From Clostridium sp. C2-6-12 (GTDB taxonomy: Bacteria; Bacillota; Clostridia; Clostridiales; Clostridiaceae): a DNA stretch of 64,000 nt. Shown one piece after another: positions 51,739 through 62,156 of the stretch (its first letter is position 1; each line of letters starts with the position of its first letter). The notes beneath the pieces were generated by a model, which worked only from the letters and a program-made list of their open reading frames with translations, was not told where the DNA came from and did no database searches. The stretch covers positions 1 to 64,000 of the forward strand of contig NZ_JAABNP010000031.1 of NCBI RefSeq assembly GCF_009928485.1. The letters run 5' to 3'. Both the position numbers and the translations under genes were made by a program.

Positions 51739-52993
51739 GAAAAATAAATCAAAAAATGTTACATCTATTGCAATAAAATTAAATTCTATTTTTGTAAAAG
51801 ATTTATTTTTTAAATTTCTTTGGATTGATATATTCTTAATAATCTTTCTTATAGGCTTTTGGTGCATTGATGGAGAAATAAATTTCTACGGAGAATTAGT
51901 GCCTAATGCTAAGAGAATTATTAATTTCTATCCTTTAGAAAATTCCACCTATACTGTAGTTTGGGATAACGGTAAAACTATGGTTAGAGAAGCTGAAAGC
52001 TTTTTATATCTAATTATAAGGGTAGCTCAGGCTATTGGGATTGTAGAAGGCTTTTATATATTAAAGGAAATTATCTTTGGTACCATGAAAATTAGAAAAG
52101 TCTTAAAACCTCTTGATGAAATTGCTGAAACTGCAAATAGACTTGGGAATATTAACTTTGATGAAGAAAAATTTCAAAACCTTGAAGAAGCTATTTCTAG
52201 AATTAGCCCTATAATTTCAGACGATAAAATTTATACTGGAGATAGTGAACTTCATGGATTAGAACAGGCAATAAATAATCTTTTAGAAAGAATGAGAGAT
52301 TCTTACAGGCAACAAGCAAGGTTTGTTTCTGACGCATCCCATGAACTTAGGACACCAATTTCAGTAATTCAAGGATATGCAAATATGCTGGATCGATGGG
52401 GGAAAGAGGATGAAAGTGTCTTAAATGAGTCTATTACTGCAATAAAAAGTGAAGCTGAAAATATGAAAAATCTAGTAGAACAGTTATTATTTTTAGCAAG
52501 AGGAATTAATGGAAAGACTGAAATAAACTTTAATGAATTATTATTAAATGATTTAATAAATGAAGTTTATGAAGAATCAAAAATGATAGATGAAAAGCAT
52601 GTTTATAGGTATATTACTTCAGAAAATATAATTATATATGGAGATATTAGTTTGCTTAAGCAGGCAGCTAGAATATTGATTGAAAATGCAGCTAAATATA
52701 CTGAAGAAAATGAGATAATTACACTAAGAACTGGAGTTAATGAAAAAGGAGAGCCTTATTTTTCAGTTCAAGATAATGGTATAGGAATCAGTGAAGAGGA
52801 TATCCCCCATATTTTCGAACGATTTTTTAGAGCAGATACAGCAAGAGTTAGAAAGAATGGTGGTACTGGTTTAGGGTTGTCTATAGCAAAGTGGATTATT
52901 GATGGACATAAAGGATATTTCTCTGTATTAAGCAGGAAAGGCATTGGTACTAGGATAACAGTATTTTTACCTGGAAGTTCAGTAAAGTTTTAA
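51731..52993 (+). CDS. Sensor histidine kinase
   Basis: 420 residues. Two membrane helices (about 27-47 and 92-112) frame a small extracytoplasmic sensor of about 45 residues. A HAMP-like linker is followed by the H-box SDASHELRTPISV with His204, N-box LIENAAKYTEE, G1 VQDNGIGISEEDIP, F-box FERFFRAD and G2 GGTGLGLSIAK. It pairs with the response regulator encoded just before. The signal is unknown, but a short sensor loop suggests an envelope or membrane stimulus. Confidence 0.92.
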   Translation: MSKKNKSKNVTSIAIKLNSIFVKDLFFKFLWIDIFLIIFLIGFWCIDGEINFYGELVPNAKRIINFYPLENSTYTVVWDNGKTMVREAESFLYLIIRVAQAIGIVEGFYILKEIIFGTMKIRKVLKPLDEIAETANRLGNINFDEEKFQNLEEAISRISPIISDDKIYTGDSELHGLEQAINNLLERMRDSYRQQARFVSDASHELRTPISVIQGYANMLDRWGKEDESVLNESITAIKSEAENMKNLVEQLLFLARGINGKTEINFNELLLNDLINEVYEESKMIDEKHVYRYITSENIIIYGDISLLKQAARILIENAAKYTEENEIITLRTGVNEKGEPYFSVQDNGIGISEEDIPHIFERFFRADTARVRKNGGTGLGLSIAKWIIDGHKGYFSVLSRKGIGTRITVFLPGSSVKF

Positions 52994-53019
52994 TAAAATT
53001 ATATCTCTGTTTCATCATG

Positions 53020-53056
53020 GATCACCAAAAAATTTAATTAAATTTTGGTGATCTTT
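53020..53056 (+). terminator. Hairpin terminator
   Basis: GATCACCAAAAAATTT / AATTTTGGTGATC then TTTT, ending the two-component operon. The following 230 bases show no gene. Confidence 0.85.
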
Positions 53057-53286
53057 TATAATGGATGCAATATAGAAACTAATTTATAGACTTATAAAAA
53101 AGAAGATAATGAAAATATAGCTGTAAAAATGATATGAGATATTCTAAGAAAATTGAAAGAGATTCTTAGAAATAAATTAGTAAGTAAGGATTTTTTATTA
53201 TTAAGTTTTAAAATCAAAAATGTAATCATATTATAAATTAATTGTGTTTAAATAATATGTATTTTTGATGAAGGGTATAAATCTAT

Positions 53287-54705
53287 ATGAAGAATATTGA
53301 TATAAAAAAACTTTTTAAAAGAGAATCTATAGGAAAGAACATTATTTTTATAGCTTCAAGCATACTAATATATTTAATTATTTCATTATATTTTTCTAAT
53401 CATTACTTTTTTAATACAGCAATAAATGGAGTGGATGTATCATTAAAAGCACATGATGATGCAAATTTTATAATTGAAAAATACATTAAGGATTATAAGT
53501 TGCAGCTAGTTGAAAGAAATGGAGTAATAGAAGAAATAAAAGGACAAGATATAGGAATGAAGTATAATGAAAATAGTTCCATTTGGAAAGTTAATAAGCT
53601 GCAAAGTTCATTTAAATGGATAAGTTCATTATTAATAAAACAAGAGTATTATATAAATGATTTATTTCTCTATAATGAGGAATATTTAGAAGATAACATA
53701 AATAAGTTAAATTGCTTAAATAAAGATATTATAGAACCTAAAAATGTAAGTTTTAAGTATTCAAATGGCTCTTATGAAGTGGTTGAAGAAGTATATGGAA
53801 ATAAGATATACACAGATAAATTAAAAGAAGCCCTAAAAACGAGTATATTACAAGGAAAAACAAAATTAGATTTAGATAAAAGTCTTTGTTACGAAAATCC
53901 AAAGTACACGTTAAATTCTGATAAAACTATTGAAACTAAGAATTTATTGAATAAGTATGTATCAACAAAAATAACATATACATTTGGAAGTAAAGACGAA
54001 ATATTAGATGGAAATATAATAAATGAGTGGCTTCATGTTGATGATAAATTAGAAATAATAATAAATGAAAATGCAGTTAATGAATATGTAAAAAGATTGA
54101 GTAAAAAATATGACACGGTTGGTATACCAAGAAAATTTAAAGCATCTATAAATAAAATTATAGAAGTCAAAGAGGGCTTCTATGGATGGAAAATTAATTG
54201 TACTGCCGAAACAAAAGCATTATTAGAAAATATACAGCTTGGCGAAATAATTCAAAAAGAGCCTATATATACTCAAAAGGCCTTATCTAGGGATGAAGAT
54301 GAAATTGGTAATATTGATGACATAGGTAAAACTTATGTAGAAATTAATATAACAAGACAACATTTATGGTTTTATAAAGATGGAAAGCTTATAACTCAAG
54401 GGCCTGTAGTAACAGGTGATCCTAATAAGGGAAATTCCACAAGTGTTGGAGTGTACATGCTTAATTATAAACAAAAAGGAGCAACTTTAACTGGTCACAA
54501 TTATGAATCAGATGTAACTTATTGGATGCCTTTTAATGGAAATATAGGCATACATGATGCCAGTTGGAGATACTCTTTTGGAGGCGATATATATAAGAGA
54601 AATGGAACTCATGGATGTGTAAATGCTCCAAAATATTTAGCTAAAACAATTTTTGATAATATAGAAGATGGAACCCCTATTATTTGTTATAAAGAAGAAC
54701 AATGA
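53287..54705 (+). CDS. Membrane-anchored L,D-transpeptidase (YkuD) with YoaR-like domain
   Basis: 472 residues. An N-terminal signal anchor (IIFIASSILIYLIISLYF, about 19-36), then a long extracytoplasmic region (about 40-340) resembling the VanW-associated/peptidoglycan-binding-4 domain seen in clostridial transpeptidases, then the YkuD domain (about 347-472). The latter shows NITRQHLWFYKDGKL, VVTGDPNKGN, the catalytic GIHDASW and THGCVNAP with the nucleophile Cys. It forms 3-3 crosslinks or attaches proteins to peptidoglycan. It is monocistronic with its own terminator. Confidence 0.88.
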   Translation: MKNIDIKKLFKRESIGKNIIFIASSILIYLIISLYFSNHYFFNTAINGVDVSLKAHDDANFIIEKYIKDYKLQLVERNGVIEEIKGQDIGMKYNENSSIWKVNKLQSSFKWISSLLIKQEYYINDLFLYNEEYLEDNINKLNCLNKDIIEPKNVSFKYSNGSYEVVEEVYGNKIYTDKLKEALKTSILQGKTKLDLDKSLCYENPKYTLNSDKTIETKNLLNKYVSTKITYTFGSKDEILDGNIINEWLHVDDKLEIIINENAVNEYVKRLSKKYDTVGIPRKFKASINKIIEVKEGFYGWKINCTAETKALLENIQLGEIIQKEPIYTQKALSRDEDEIGNIDDIGKTYVEINITRQHLWFYKDGKLITQGPVVTGDPNKGNSTSVGVYMLNYKQKGATLTGHNYESDVTYWMPFNGNIGIHDASWRYSFGGDIYKRNGTHGCVNAPKYLAKTIFDNIEDGTPIICYKEEQ

Positions 54706-54734
54706 TTTGGATTAAATGTTTTACCAACTAAGTT

Positions 54735-54770
54735 TTCCCCTCATCCTTTTTTGGGTGAGGGGTTATTTAT
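54735..54770 (+). terminator. Hairpin terminator
   Basis: CCCCTCATCC / GGGTGAGGGG with a loop of Ts and a T-rich tail. Confidence 0.85.
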
Positions 54771-54889
54771 TATCAAAATTCGGTTTACTATTAAGTCATT
54801 AGCATAGTAAATTTTAAAAACTAAATGCACACACTTGAGTTCTATTAAGTGGAAATCAAGATGAATTTGGATTATAAATGTGGTGTTTT

Positions 54890-55003
54890 GTTTTAAAACT
54901 TGCTTTTCGCATACAAAAACTGCATTTCATTTACAAATATTCAGTTGTCAGTTACAAACATTGCATTTAGATTTACAAAATAGCATTTTGTTTTACAATT
55001 GAG
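54890..55003. repeat. Phased array of ~20-21-bp degenerate repeats
   Basis: The core TTACAAA (or ATACAAA) recurs with its ACA at 54913, 54933, 54954, 54975 and 54995, giving spacings of 20, 21, 21 and 20 bases, which is two helical turns. Most units continue as x-A-T-TGCATTT (for example TTACAAACATTGCATTT). It lies 125-240 bases upstream of the DUF2975/HTH operon and looks like an operator array bound on one face of the DNA, or an intrinsically bent segment. Confidence 0.7.
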
Positions 55004-55126
55004 TTTTAATTGTCGTCACAATATGCTAAATCAATAAATATATAATGAAAACTAATAAATATTTATTGATAAACGATAAAAGATATGCTAAAATCAAATC
55101 TATAATAAATTAGTGAGGTGCTTTTT

Positions 55127-55579
55127 GTGAAAAGATATTCAACGATTTTTTTAAAGATAACTGTTTTACTTATTGGAATGCCAGTTCTTGCTTTATGTAT
55201 ATTTTGGCTGCCTTCAGCTGTTGATTATTTACATTATCCAATTTTAATAGGTGTTTATGCATCAGCAATGACTTTTTTCTTTGCATTATATCAAGCTTTA
55301 AAACTTTTAAGCTATATCGATAAGAATAAAGCTTTTTCTGAATTATCAGTAAATGCTTTAAAATGTATAAAATACTGTGCAATTACAATTGGGACTATAT
55401 ACGTAGCACTTATACCATTAGTATATTCTGTAGCAGATGCTGATGATGCACCAGGCCTAATGGGACTACCTTTAGTTTTTATTTTTGGGTCTTCAGTAAT
55501 TGCTGTTTTTGCTGCTGTTCTTCAAAAACTTTTAAAAGAAGCCATAGATATAAAATCAGAAAATGATTTAACAGTATGA
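55127..55579 (+). CDS. DUF2975 membrane protein
   Basis: 150 residues with four membrane helices (VLLIGMPVLALCIFWLPSAV; YPILIGVYASAMTFFFALYQ; YCAITIGTIYVALIPLVYSV; GLPLVFIFGSSVIAVFAAVL) and the family block KLLSYIDKNKAFSELSVNAL. DUF2975 proteins are nearly always paired with a small Cro-type regulator, as here, and probably modulate it from the membrane. The GTG at 55127 is favoured by GTGAGG; the in-frame GTG at 55118 lies inside that site. Confidence 0.83.
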   Translation: MKRYSTIFLKITVLLIGMPVLALCIFWLPSAVDYLHYPILIGVYASAMTFFFALYQALKLLSYIDKNKAFSELSVNALKCIKYCAITIGTIYVALIPLVYSVADADDAPGLMGLPLVFIFGSSVIAVFAAVLQKLLKEAIDIKSENDLTV

Positions 55580-55589
55580 GGTGAGCAAT

Positions 55590-55799
55590 ATGGCTATTAT
55601 TGTTAATATTGACGTAATGCTGGCTAAAAGGAAAATGAGTGTAACAGAACTTACTGAGAAGGTTGGAATAACAATGACAAACCTTTCAATCTTAAAGAAT
55701 GGAAAGGCAAAAGCTATTAGATTTTCAACTTTGGAAGCAATATGTAAAGCATTGGAATGCCAACCAGGTGATATTTTAGAATATAAAAATGATGAATAA
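55590..55799 (+). CDS. Small Cro/C1-type HTH regulator (YozG-like)
   Basis: 69 residues, essentially a single helix-turn-helix: VMLAKRKMSVTELTEKVGIT, then NLSILKNGKAKAIRFSTLE and ICKALECQPGDILEY. It starts 10 bases after the DUF2975 stop (GAGGTGAG ribosome site). DUF2975/HTH pairs are common in Firmicutes. The phased repeat upstream is a plausible binding site for it (inference). Confidence 0.9.
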   Translation: MAIIVNIDVMLAKRKMSVTELTEKVGITMTNLSILKNGKAKAIRFSTLEAICKALECQPGDILEYKNDE

Positions 55800-55844
55800 A
55801 AGAAAAATATTTTTACTATTTTGAATACTTGAGGAGATAATGTT

Positions 55845-57188
55845 ATGAAGATTAAATTAATTCAACCTGCTATGTTACCAAGACCTATGGATACAAAATT
55901 GAAAACAAGAATGTCTCCTTCATTAGCCTTATTAACACTAGCAAACCTAACTCCTGAAGAACATGAAATTATTATTGAAAATGAAAATGTTGAAGTGATA
56001 GATTTTAATGAACCTGTTGATTTAGTTGCAATAACAGTTACTGTTGATGTTATGAATAGAGCAGCAGAAATTTCAAAGGAATTCAAAAAGCGTGGTGTTA
56101 AAGTAATTGCTGGAGGAATACATATAACAGCAGATCCAGAGGGTACTATCAATAGTTTTAATGCAATAATGGTAGGAATGGCAGAGAGAGTTTGGGGAAA
56201 AGTGCTTAAAGATATAGAGAATAACTCAATGAAAAAGATATATTATGATATGGAAAATGTTTCTGGTAAGGAAATAGTATCACCTAAATATGAAATTATT
56301 GATAATAAGAAGTATTTATATACCAATATTATTAGTACAAGCAGAGGATGTCCTTTTCAATGTGATTTTTGCTATAATAGCTGCACTAATTCTCTCAAAA
56401 CCTATATTAATAGACCTATAGAAGATGTGATTAAAGATATAAAAACATTAAAAACTAAACATATTATGTTTATTGATGATAATTTTATTGGAAATCCTAC
56501 ATGGACTAGAGAATTTTTAAAGGAAATAAAGCCCCTTAAATTAAAATGGAATGCAGCAGTTACTTCTAATATCGTGGACATGCCTCAATTATTAGATGAA
56601 ATGAAGGATACGGGGTGCCAAAGCCTTTTCATAGGCTTTGAAAGTATCAATAGCAAGTCTATAGAAAGCGTAAATAAAGTTCAAAATAGCGTAAGCAGAT
56701 ATGAGAAGCTTGTGGAGGAAATTCATAAAAGAGGAATAATGATAAATGCAAGTTTTGTTTTTGGATTAGATGAAGATGATGCATCTATATTTAAGAATAC
56801 TTTAGATTGGATAGTTAAAAATAAAATAGAAACAGTAACTTCACACATAATGACACCATATCCAGGCACAAAATTATATTCATCGCTATTAAAGGAAAAT
56901 AGAATAATAGATTATAATTTATCTAAATATAATACTTCTCATGTTGTATATGAACCAAAGAATATGACTCCTGAGGAATTATATAATGGCTACCTGTGGA
57001 TATATAAAGAAATATATACCTTTAAAAATATAATGAGAAGATTGCCAAAATCAAAAAAACAATGGCTTCCATTTTTAGCTTTTAACTTTCTTTATAGGAA
57101 ATTTGGAAAAATTACTGAGATATTGTGCAGTATAATTTCTTTTGAAAGTATAGGAAGGTTTTCTAGATGGGTTGCTTATAGAATATAG
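55845..57188 (+). CDS. B12-binding-domain radical SAM enzyme
   Basis: 447 residues. The N-terminal cobalamin-binding-like Rossmann domain (about 1-125; IAGGIHITADPEG) is followed by the radical-SAM core with the cluster motif CPFQCDFCY (Cys169, 173, 176), IMFIDDNFIGNPTWTREFL and FIGFESINSKS, and a C-terminal DUF4070-like region. The family includes methylases and ring-forming enzymes acting on unactivated carbons. The substrate is not evident. The lower ligand His of the B12 domain (DxHxxG) is not seen, which is common in this group. It is monocistronic, GGAGATAATG at the start. Confidence 0.83.
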   Translation: MKIKLIQPAMLPRPMDTKLKTRMSPSLALLTLANLTPEEHEIIIENENVEVIDFNEPVDLVAITVTVDVMNRAAEISKEFKKRGVKVIAGGIHITADPEGTINSFNAIMVGMAERVWGKVLKDIENNSMKKIYYDMENVSGKEIVSPKYEIIDNKKYLYTNIISTSRGCPFQCDFCYNSCTNSLKTYINRPIEDVIKDIKTLKTKHIMFIDDNFIGNPTWTREFLKEIKPLKLKWNAAVTSNIVDMPQLLDEMKDTGCQSLFIGFESINSKSIESVNKVQNSVSRYEKLVEEIHKRGIMINASFVFGLDEDDASIFKNTLDWIVKNKIETVTSHIMTPYPGTKLYSSLLKENRIIDYNLSKYNTSHVVYEPKNMTPEELYNGYLWIYKEIYTFKNIMRRLPKSKKQWLPFLAFNFLYRKFGKITEILCSIISFESIGRFSRWVAYRI

Positions 57189-57295
57189 TAAATCATGGAG
57201 GTTAAATATAAATTTATTTACTCTTATATGTTTTTATTTATTCTAACATGGAATAAAATTCATAATTAGTAATCAAATTATAAAATATTAATATA

Positions 57296-57653
57296 TTGAC
57301 TTATGAAATTCATTGTGCTAATATAGTTAAAAATCATATATAGATACGACTATGATAGAGGAAAGTAGATTTATCTAAAGCTTACAGAGAGTAGGGAAGG
57401 ATGAGATCCCGCAGCAAGAGGATATTTTGAAGTTCCCTCTGGAGTTTCAAGCTGAAATATTAGTAGGTAAGACGGAGACTTTCACCGTTAAAAGAAAGAG
57501 GATATAGGAAGACGTTCCCGTATCTAGTTGAGATATCAGGTGTATTTAGTAAAGATAAATTAAGCATAATTTATATAAAAATGAATATGAATGATAATAA
57601 AGGTGGTACCGCGTGAGTTTACCTCTCGTCCTTTTTAGGATGAGGGGTTTTTT
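57296..57653 (+). promoter_or_regulatory. Phenylalanine-specific T-box leader with promoter
   Basis: Promoter TTGACT (57296-57301), 17 bases, TAATAT (57319-57324). Stem I has AGTA (5' side) and, on the 3' side just before AAGC which pairs with GCTT, the specifier TTC (57446-57448, Phe) followed by A. The T-box AAAGGTGGTACCGCG is at 57599-57613, and terminator CCTCTCGTCC / GGATGAGGGG with a T-run ends at 57653. It places pheS and pheT under control of uncharged tRNA-Phe. Confidence 0.92.
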
Positions 57654-57683
57654 TGTTTTTAAATTTTAAAGGAGATGAGTATA

Positions 57684-58691
57684 GTGGAAGATTTAATTAC
57701 GTCAGTAAAAGATGCTGTGATTAAGGAGTTTGAGGAAATTAAAACCTTAGAAGAATTAGAAATAATAAGAATAAAATATCTAGGTAAGAATGGAGAAGTA
57801 ACCAATTTATTAAAGTCTTTAAGCAAATTTAGTATTGAGGAAAGAAAAACAATAGGCGCTGAAGGAAACAAGTTGAAAAGTTATATTGCGCAAAGAATCT
57901 CAGAGCTTAAAAAGGAATTTGAAGCTGAAAATTCAAGAGACAAATTTGATATAACCCTTCCAGCAGAGGAATTTGAAGAGGGTGCATATCATCCAATAAC
58001 AATTGTACAAAGAGAAATTGAAGAAATTTTTAAAGGTATGGGCTTTGTCATTGCTGATACAAATGAGGTTGAAACAGAGTTTTTTAACTTTGAAGCCTTA
58101 AATGTTCCTAAATATCATCCTGCTAGAGATATGCAAGATACTTATTGGTTGGAAAATGGAATGGTATTGAGAACCCAAGCTTCAGCAGGGCAGAATCATT
58201 TAATGAAGCAATTTTCAATTCCAATAAAGGCTATTATTCCAGGAAGATGTTTCAGAAATGAAGATATTGATGCTTCCCATGAAAATACCTTCTTCCAACT
58301 TGAAGGAATGGTAATCGATGAGGGAATATCTGTGGCTAATCTCATTTATACAATGGAAACCATGTTAAATAAGATACTTGATAGAAAGATTACAGTGAGA
58401 TTAAGACCTGGATATTTCCCTTTCGTAGAACCAGGGTTTGAATTAGATATAAAATGTGAAATTTGTGGTGGAAAAGGATGTCCTACTTGTAAGCATTCTG
58501 GCTGGCTTGAATTATTACCTTGCGGAATGATTCACCCCAATGTATTAAAATATGGTGGAATTGATAGTGAAAAATATACTGGATTTGCTTTTGGGCTTGG
58601 ACTTACTAGACTTGCAATGATGAAATATGGAATACCTGATATTAGAGTTTTCAATTCTGGTAATTTAAAAATATTGAATCAATTTAAATAA
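57684..58691 (+). CDS. pheS: Phenylalanyl-tRNA synthetase alpha subunit
   Basis: 335 residues. The N-terminal coiled coil (about 1-85) is followed by the class II catalytic core: motif 1 region ITIVQREIEEIFKGMGF, motif 2 IIPGRCFRNEDIDASHENTF, the CxxCxGxGC..CK zinc-like segment (CEICGGKGCPTCKHSGWLE), and motif 3 GFAFGLGLTRLAMM. It charges tRNA-Phe with PheT. The GTG at 57684 has AAAGGAG at the right distance; the ATG at 57675 directly abuts that site. First gene behind the Phe T-box. Confidence 0.93.
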   Translation: MEDLITSVKDAVIKEFEEIKTLEELEIIRIKYLGKNGEVTNLLKSLSKFSIEERKTIGAEGNKLKSYIAQRISELKKEFEAENSRDKFDITLPAEEFEEGAYHPITIVQREIEEIFKGMGFVIADTNEVETEFFNFEALNVPKYHPARDMQDTYWLENGMVLRTQASAGQNHLMKQFSIPIKAIIPGRCFRNEDIDASHENTFFQLEGMVIDEGISVANLIYTMETMLNKILDRKITVRLRPGYFPFVEPGFELDIKCEICGGKGCPTCKHSGWLELLPCGMIHPNVLKYGGIDSEKYTGFAFGLGLTRLAMMKYGIPDIRVFNSGNLKILNQFK

Positions 58692-58855
58692 GACATAGAG
58701 GAAAATTTAAAAAAGTGGCAATGTATGTTTTGAGAAATACAAGTCTTAATTAAAAAATATTTAGGTGTATTGATGGGTGAGTTTAAATGAAAATAGTTTG
58801 GTATAAAAACCGATGCTCTTTCAATATGCTCAGTAAGGAAAGGAAGGTAAGATTA

Positions 58856-60889
58856 ATGAAAATCTCATTAGATTGGATAAAGGATTATGTAGATTTACAA
58901 GATATAGATGTAGAATGGCTTACAAATAAATTCACAATTACCACGGCTGAAATAGAAGAAGTAACTCATGTGGGAAGTGATGTAATAATTGAAATAGATA
59001 ATAAATCTTTAACTAATAGACCAGATTTATGGTGTCATTATGGAATAGCAAGAGAAATTGCAGCAATTACAGGGAGAAAGCTAAAAAATATAGATTATGT
59101 GAAAGAGGAGGAACTGAAGAATATTAATGAAAAAGCTTTAACTGTAAATATAGAAGATAGAGAAAAATGTTTGAGATATTCAGCAATTAAAATTGGAAAT
59201 ATAAAAGGAGATATTTCGCCGGAATTTATTGCAGATAGATTATCTATATGTGGTATAAGACCCATTAACATTATAGTAGACATAGCGAATTATGTAATGT
59301 TAGATATAGGTCAGCCACTTCATACCTTTGATAATAAGCATATTGATTGTATTAGAGTATCTTCCTTGAGAGAGCCAATAAAATTTAAATGTTTAGATAA
59401 CTTAGAAAGAGATGTATCTGAAGATACATTAATGATATGCAGTGAAGATGTACCTTTAGCCATAGCTGGAATAATTGGTGGAGAAGAATCTGCTGTTTCA
59501 GAAAATACACAAGGAATAATACTTGAAGCAGCAACATTTGAAGGAGTTGCCATAAGAAAAACTGCAACAGCCTTAGGAATTAGAACAGATGCAAGTGCCA
59601 GATATGAAAAGTTCTTAGATACAGCAATTACAACTATTGCAATTGGAAGGTTCTTAAGATTATTGCAAAAATACCAGCCAGAAATAAAATTAGAAAGTTC
59701 ATTGTATGACAATATTATTAATGAAATTAAGCCTATAAATATAAGTATTGACCATAAATATATAGAAACTTATTTAGGAAATAACCTTCAAAAGGAGACT
59801 GTAATAAATATATTAGAAAGCTTAGAATTCAAGGTTGAAGAAAAAGAAAATTTATATAATGTTAAGGTTCCTACATTTAGAGCAACTAAAGATATTACCT
59901 GCAAAGCTGATATTATAGAAGAAATTCTAAGGGTATATGGATATGATAACATAAAAGCAAGTCCTTACACTGTAGAAACATCATGTCCACCCAAAAATGT
60001 TATGAAAGAAATGGAATACTCAATAAAGGATACCTTAGTAAAAAAATTTAATTTTAATGAAATCCATTCGTATGCTTGGTACGATAATAATTGGCTTAAG
60101 AAGCTTGGATATGAATATGAGAATTGTTTAAAAATAGTAAATTCAAGTGTAAAACAGTTTGAGAAATTAAGAAGTGATATTGTACCAAATCTATTAAAGG
60201 TAATTTATGATAATAGAAAAAATTATGAAGAAATTTGTATTTTTGAAATAGGAAAAACTTTCTTAATTAAGGATGGAGAACTGACTCAGCCTAAACATTT
60301 AACTGCTGCAATTTATACTAATAAAGATGAGGAACAAAGTTATAGATATATTAAAGGCATTTGTGGTAATTTACTAAGAACCACAAAAAATATTGAAGGA
60401 AAATATGTTTCTGTAAAAGAGACTAATAAAGATCATAGTCTAAGCATTAATTACAATAATGTGCAATTAGGATGTTTATATTCTATACCTGAAGCGGCTT
60501 TAAAATTATTTGGCAGTAAGCATGTAATTAATATATTAGATATAAATTTGGATTTGCTAAATCATATTGAAAAGAAGGAAATTAAATATGTACCTATATC
60601 AAAATATCCTGAAACTTACCTTGATTTTAGCATTTTAACTTCAATAGATATTCCTTATTGTGATATAGAAAATGTAGTAAAGAAATTCTCTAATGAGTTG
60701 ATTATGAAAATTAAATATATGGATACGTATATAGGAGAAAATGTGCCTAAAGACATGAAGAGCACTACAATTAGAATAGTGATTGGTCGTAGTGATAAAA
60801 CTCTGCAGATTGAAGAAATAAATAAGGTAAAAGAAGATTTTATTAGCCATCTTAATCTTAATGGAATGAAGCTTAAGAATATTAATTAA
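58856..60889 (+). CDS. pheT: Phenylalanyl-tRNA synthetase beta subunit lacking the OB (tRNA-binding) domain
   Basis: 677 residues instead of the usual 790 or so. The N-terminal [14 protein letters not shown] and [12 protein letters not shown] run directly into [17 protein letters not shown], so the whole EMAP/OB insertion of about 100 residues is absent. The B3/4 editing domain, B5 ([20 protein letters not shown]), the catalytic-like fold and the C-terminal anticodon-binding FDX-ACB ([20 protein letters not shown]) are kept. The frame is intact, so this is a stable variant rather than decay. It is probably a second, T-box-controlled PheRS. The ATG at 58856 is set by AAGGAAGG; an upstream in-frame extension is not family-like. 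Confidence 0.88.
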   Translation: MKISLDWIKDYVDLQDIDVEWLTNKFTITTAEIEEVTHVGSDVIIEIDNKSLTNRPDLWCHYGIAREIAAITGRKLKNIDYVKEEELKNINEKALTVNIEDREKCLRYSAIKIGNIKGDISPEFIADRLSICGIRPINIIVDIANYVMLDIGQPLHTFDNKHIDCIRVSSLREPIKFKCLDNLERDVSEDTLMICSEDVPLAIAGIIGGEESAVSENTQGIILEAATFEGVAIRKTATALGIRTDASARYEKFLDTAITTIAIGRFLRLLQKYQPEIKLESSLYDNIINEIKPINISIDHKYIETYLGNNLQKETVINILESLEFKVEEKENLYNVKVPTFRATKDITCKADIIEEILRVYGYDNIKASPYTVETSCPPKNVMKEMEYSIKDTLVKKFNFNEIHSYAWYDNNWLKKLGYEYENCLKIVNSSVKQFEKLRSDIVPNLLKVIYDNRKNYEEICIFEIGKTFLIKDGELTQPKHLTAAIYTNKDEEQSYRYIKGICGNLLRTTKNIEGKYVSVKETNKDHSLSINYNNVQLGCLYSIPEAALKLFGSKHVINILDINLDLLNHIEKKEIKYVPISKYPETYLDFSILTSIDIPYCDIENVVKKFSNELIMKIKYMDTYIGENVPKDMKSTTIRIVIGRSDKTLQIEEINKVKEDFISHLNLNGMKLKNIN

Positions 60890-61366
60890 TAAATCATATT
60901 ATTCATTATTTATATGATAAATAATGTTCCATGAAGGATTTAGAAATATATTAGAATTTAGCTGCCACACTAAGATTAAGTAGTACAACATATTAATTTG
61001 AGTTTTCCTAGAATATGTTATTTATTTAATTAGTGAGGTAGCTCCATTTTTATGGGATAAGGAAATTATAAAGAGAAATTTGGAAAGGATATAGTTCTTA
61101 ATGAAACAGAAAATGCAGATTATGAGTTTATTAATTAATAATATTCTAATAATTATAAAAGAGAATTTCTTATGCTTATTTTAATCCATGTTTTTATATT
61201 ACCTGAATAAGTTTTATATGTATTGTTTGGATAAATATATTGGAAGATTATGTACTTTATTGGGAAAAAGTTTTATAATTATATTAAATTGTATATTGGG
61301 ATATTTATCTAAAATATGTAATTTATTTAGAAAAATTTTTTTGCATAAGAAGGAGATCTAAAAATA
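60890..61366. other. Intergenic region with possible gene scrap
   Basis: About 480 AT-rich bases. At 61051-61138 one frame reads ATG GGA TAA then GNYKEKFGKDIVLNETENAD and YEFIN before a stop, possibly the remnant of a small gene. I recognise nothing else. The ribosome site AAGGAG of the next gene is at 61350. Confidence 0.3.
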
Positions 61367-62029
61367 ATGATTAAGCATTTAAAAAAATTCATAGCGGGGG
61401 GTATTACATTAGCTGCAATATTTACAATAAATCCAATTGCAGCACATGCTGAATGGAAACAGGATCCAACAGGATGGTGGTATTCCAATGGCAATTCATG
61501 GTATACAGGTTGGAAGCAAATAGATGGAAAATGGTATTATTTCAAAAGCAATGGATATATGGCTCATAATTGTTATATTAGTGGAAAATATCATATGAAC
61601 AGTAATGGAATATGGGATTCAACTATTCAAGGTTTTACAATACAACATCCTTCAAATTGGGTTAAAACAACAGATTCAGATGACAAAACATTTTATAAAA
61701 TAGATAATGTTGGAACAAGTGTGAATGATTTAATTATTACTTCACAAAATAAATCCCCAAAAGAATTTGTGGATGAATTTACTAATAAATTAAAAAGCGC
61801 TCCTGGAGTAGATAATCTTACTGTATCAAGTCAAACTTTTAATGGTAAATCTGCCCAAATAATTGATTATAAAAAAAGGTTTTCGGATACAAATAAAGTC
61901 TCCCAAATACGTCAGGCACTTTTCTTTAATAATAATGAATTATACATTTTTAGTATTGGAGAAATTAATGAAATTTCAAATGAAAACAGCAATGCCTTTA
62001 ATAATTTTTTAAACACAATTAAATATTAA
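61367..62029 (+). CDS. Secreted cell-wall-binding repeat protein with PsbP-like domain
   Basis: 220 residues. Signal peptide (cleavage near AHA, residue 28), three cell-wall-binding repeats (GWWYSNGNSWYTGWKQIDG, KWYYFKSNGYMAHN, KYHMNSNGIWDS), then a domain of about 130 residues (GFTIQHPSNWVKTTDSDDKT through LFFNNNELYIFSIGEI) that resembles PsbP/lipoprotein-type folds found on clostridial surfaces. A wall-attached exported protein of unknown job. It is monocistronic with AAGGAG in front. Confidence 0.8.
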   Translation: MIKHLKKFIAGGITLAAIFTINPIAAHAEWKQDPTGWWYSNGNSWYTGWKQIDGKWYYFKSNGYMAHNCYISGKYHMNSNGIWDSTIQGFTIQHPSNWVKTTDSDDKTFYKIDNVGTSVNDLIITSQNKSPKEFVDEFTNKLKSAPGVDNLTVSSQTFNGKSAQIIDYKKRFSDTNKVSQIRQALFFNNNELYIFSIGEINEISNENSNAFNNFLNTIKY

Positions 62030-62156
62030 GTAACATAAAAAACTAACAGTAAATAACGAGATTATAGAATTTAATAAGTTTGAAAAAAATAATAAAATAA
62101 AAACAATATTTATTAAATATGAATTAAAAAACGAGAGACAATCTGAATTAAATTGA

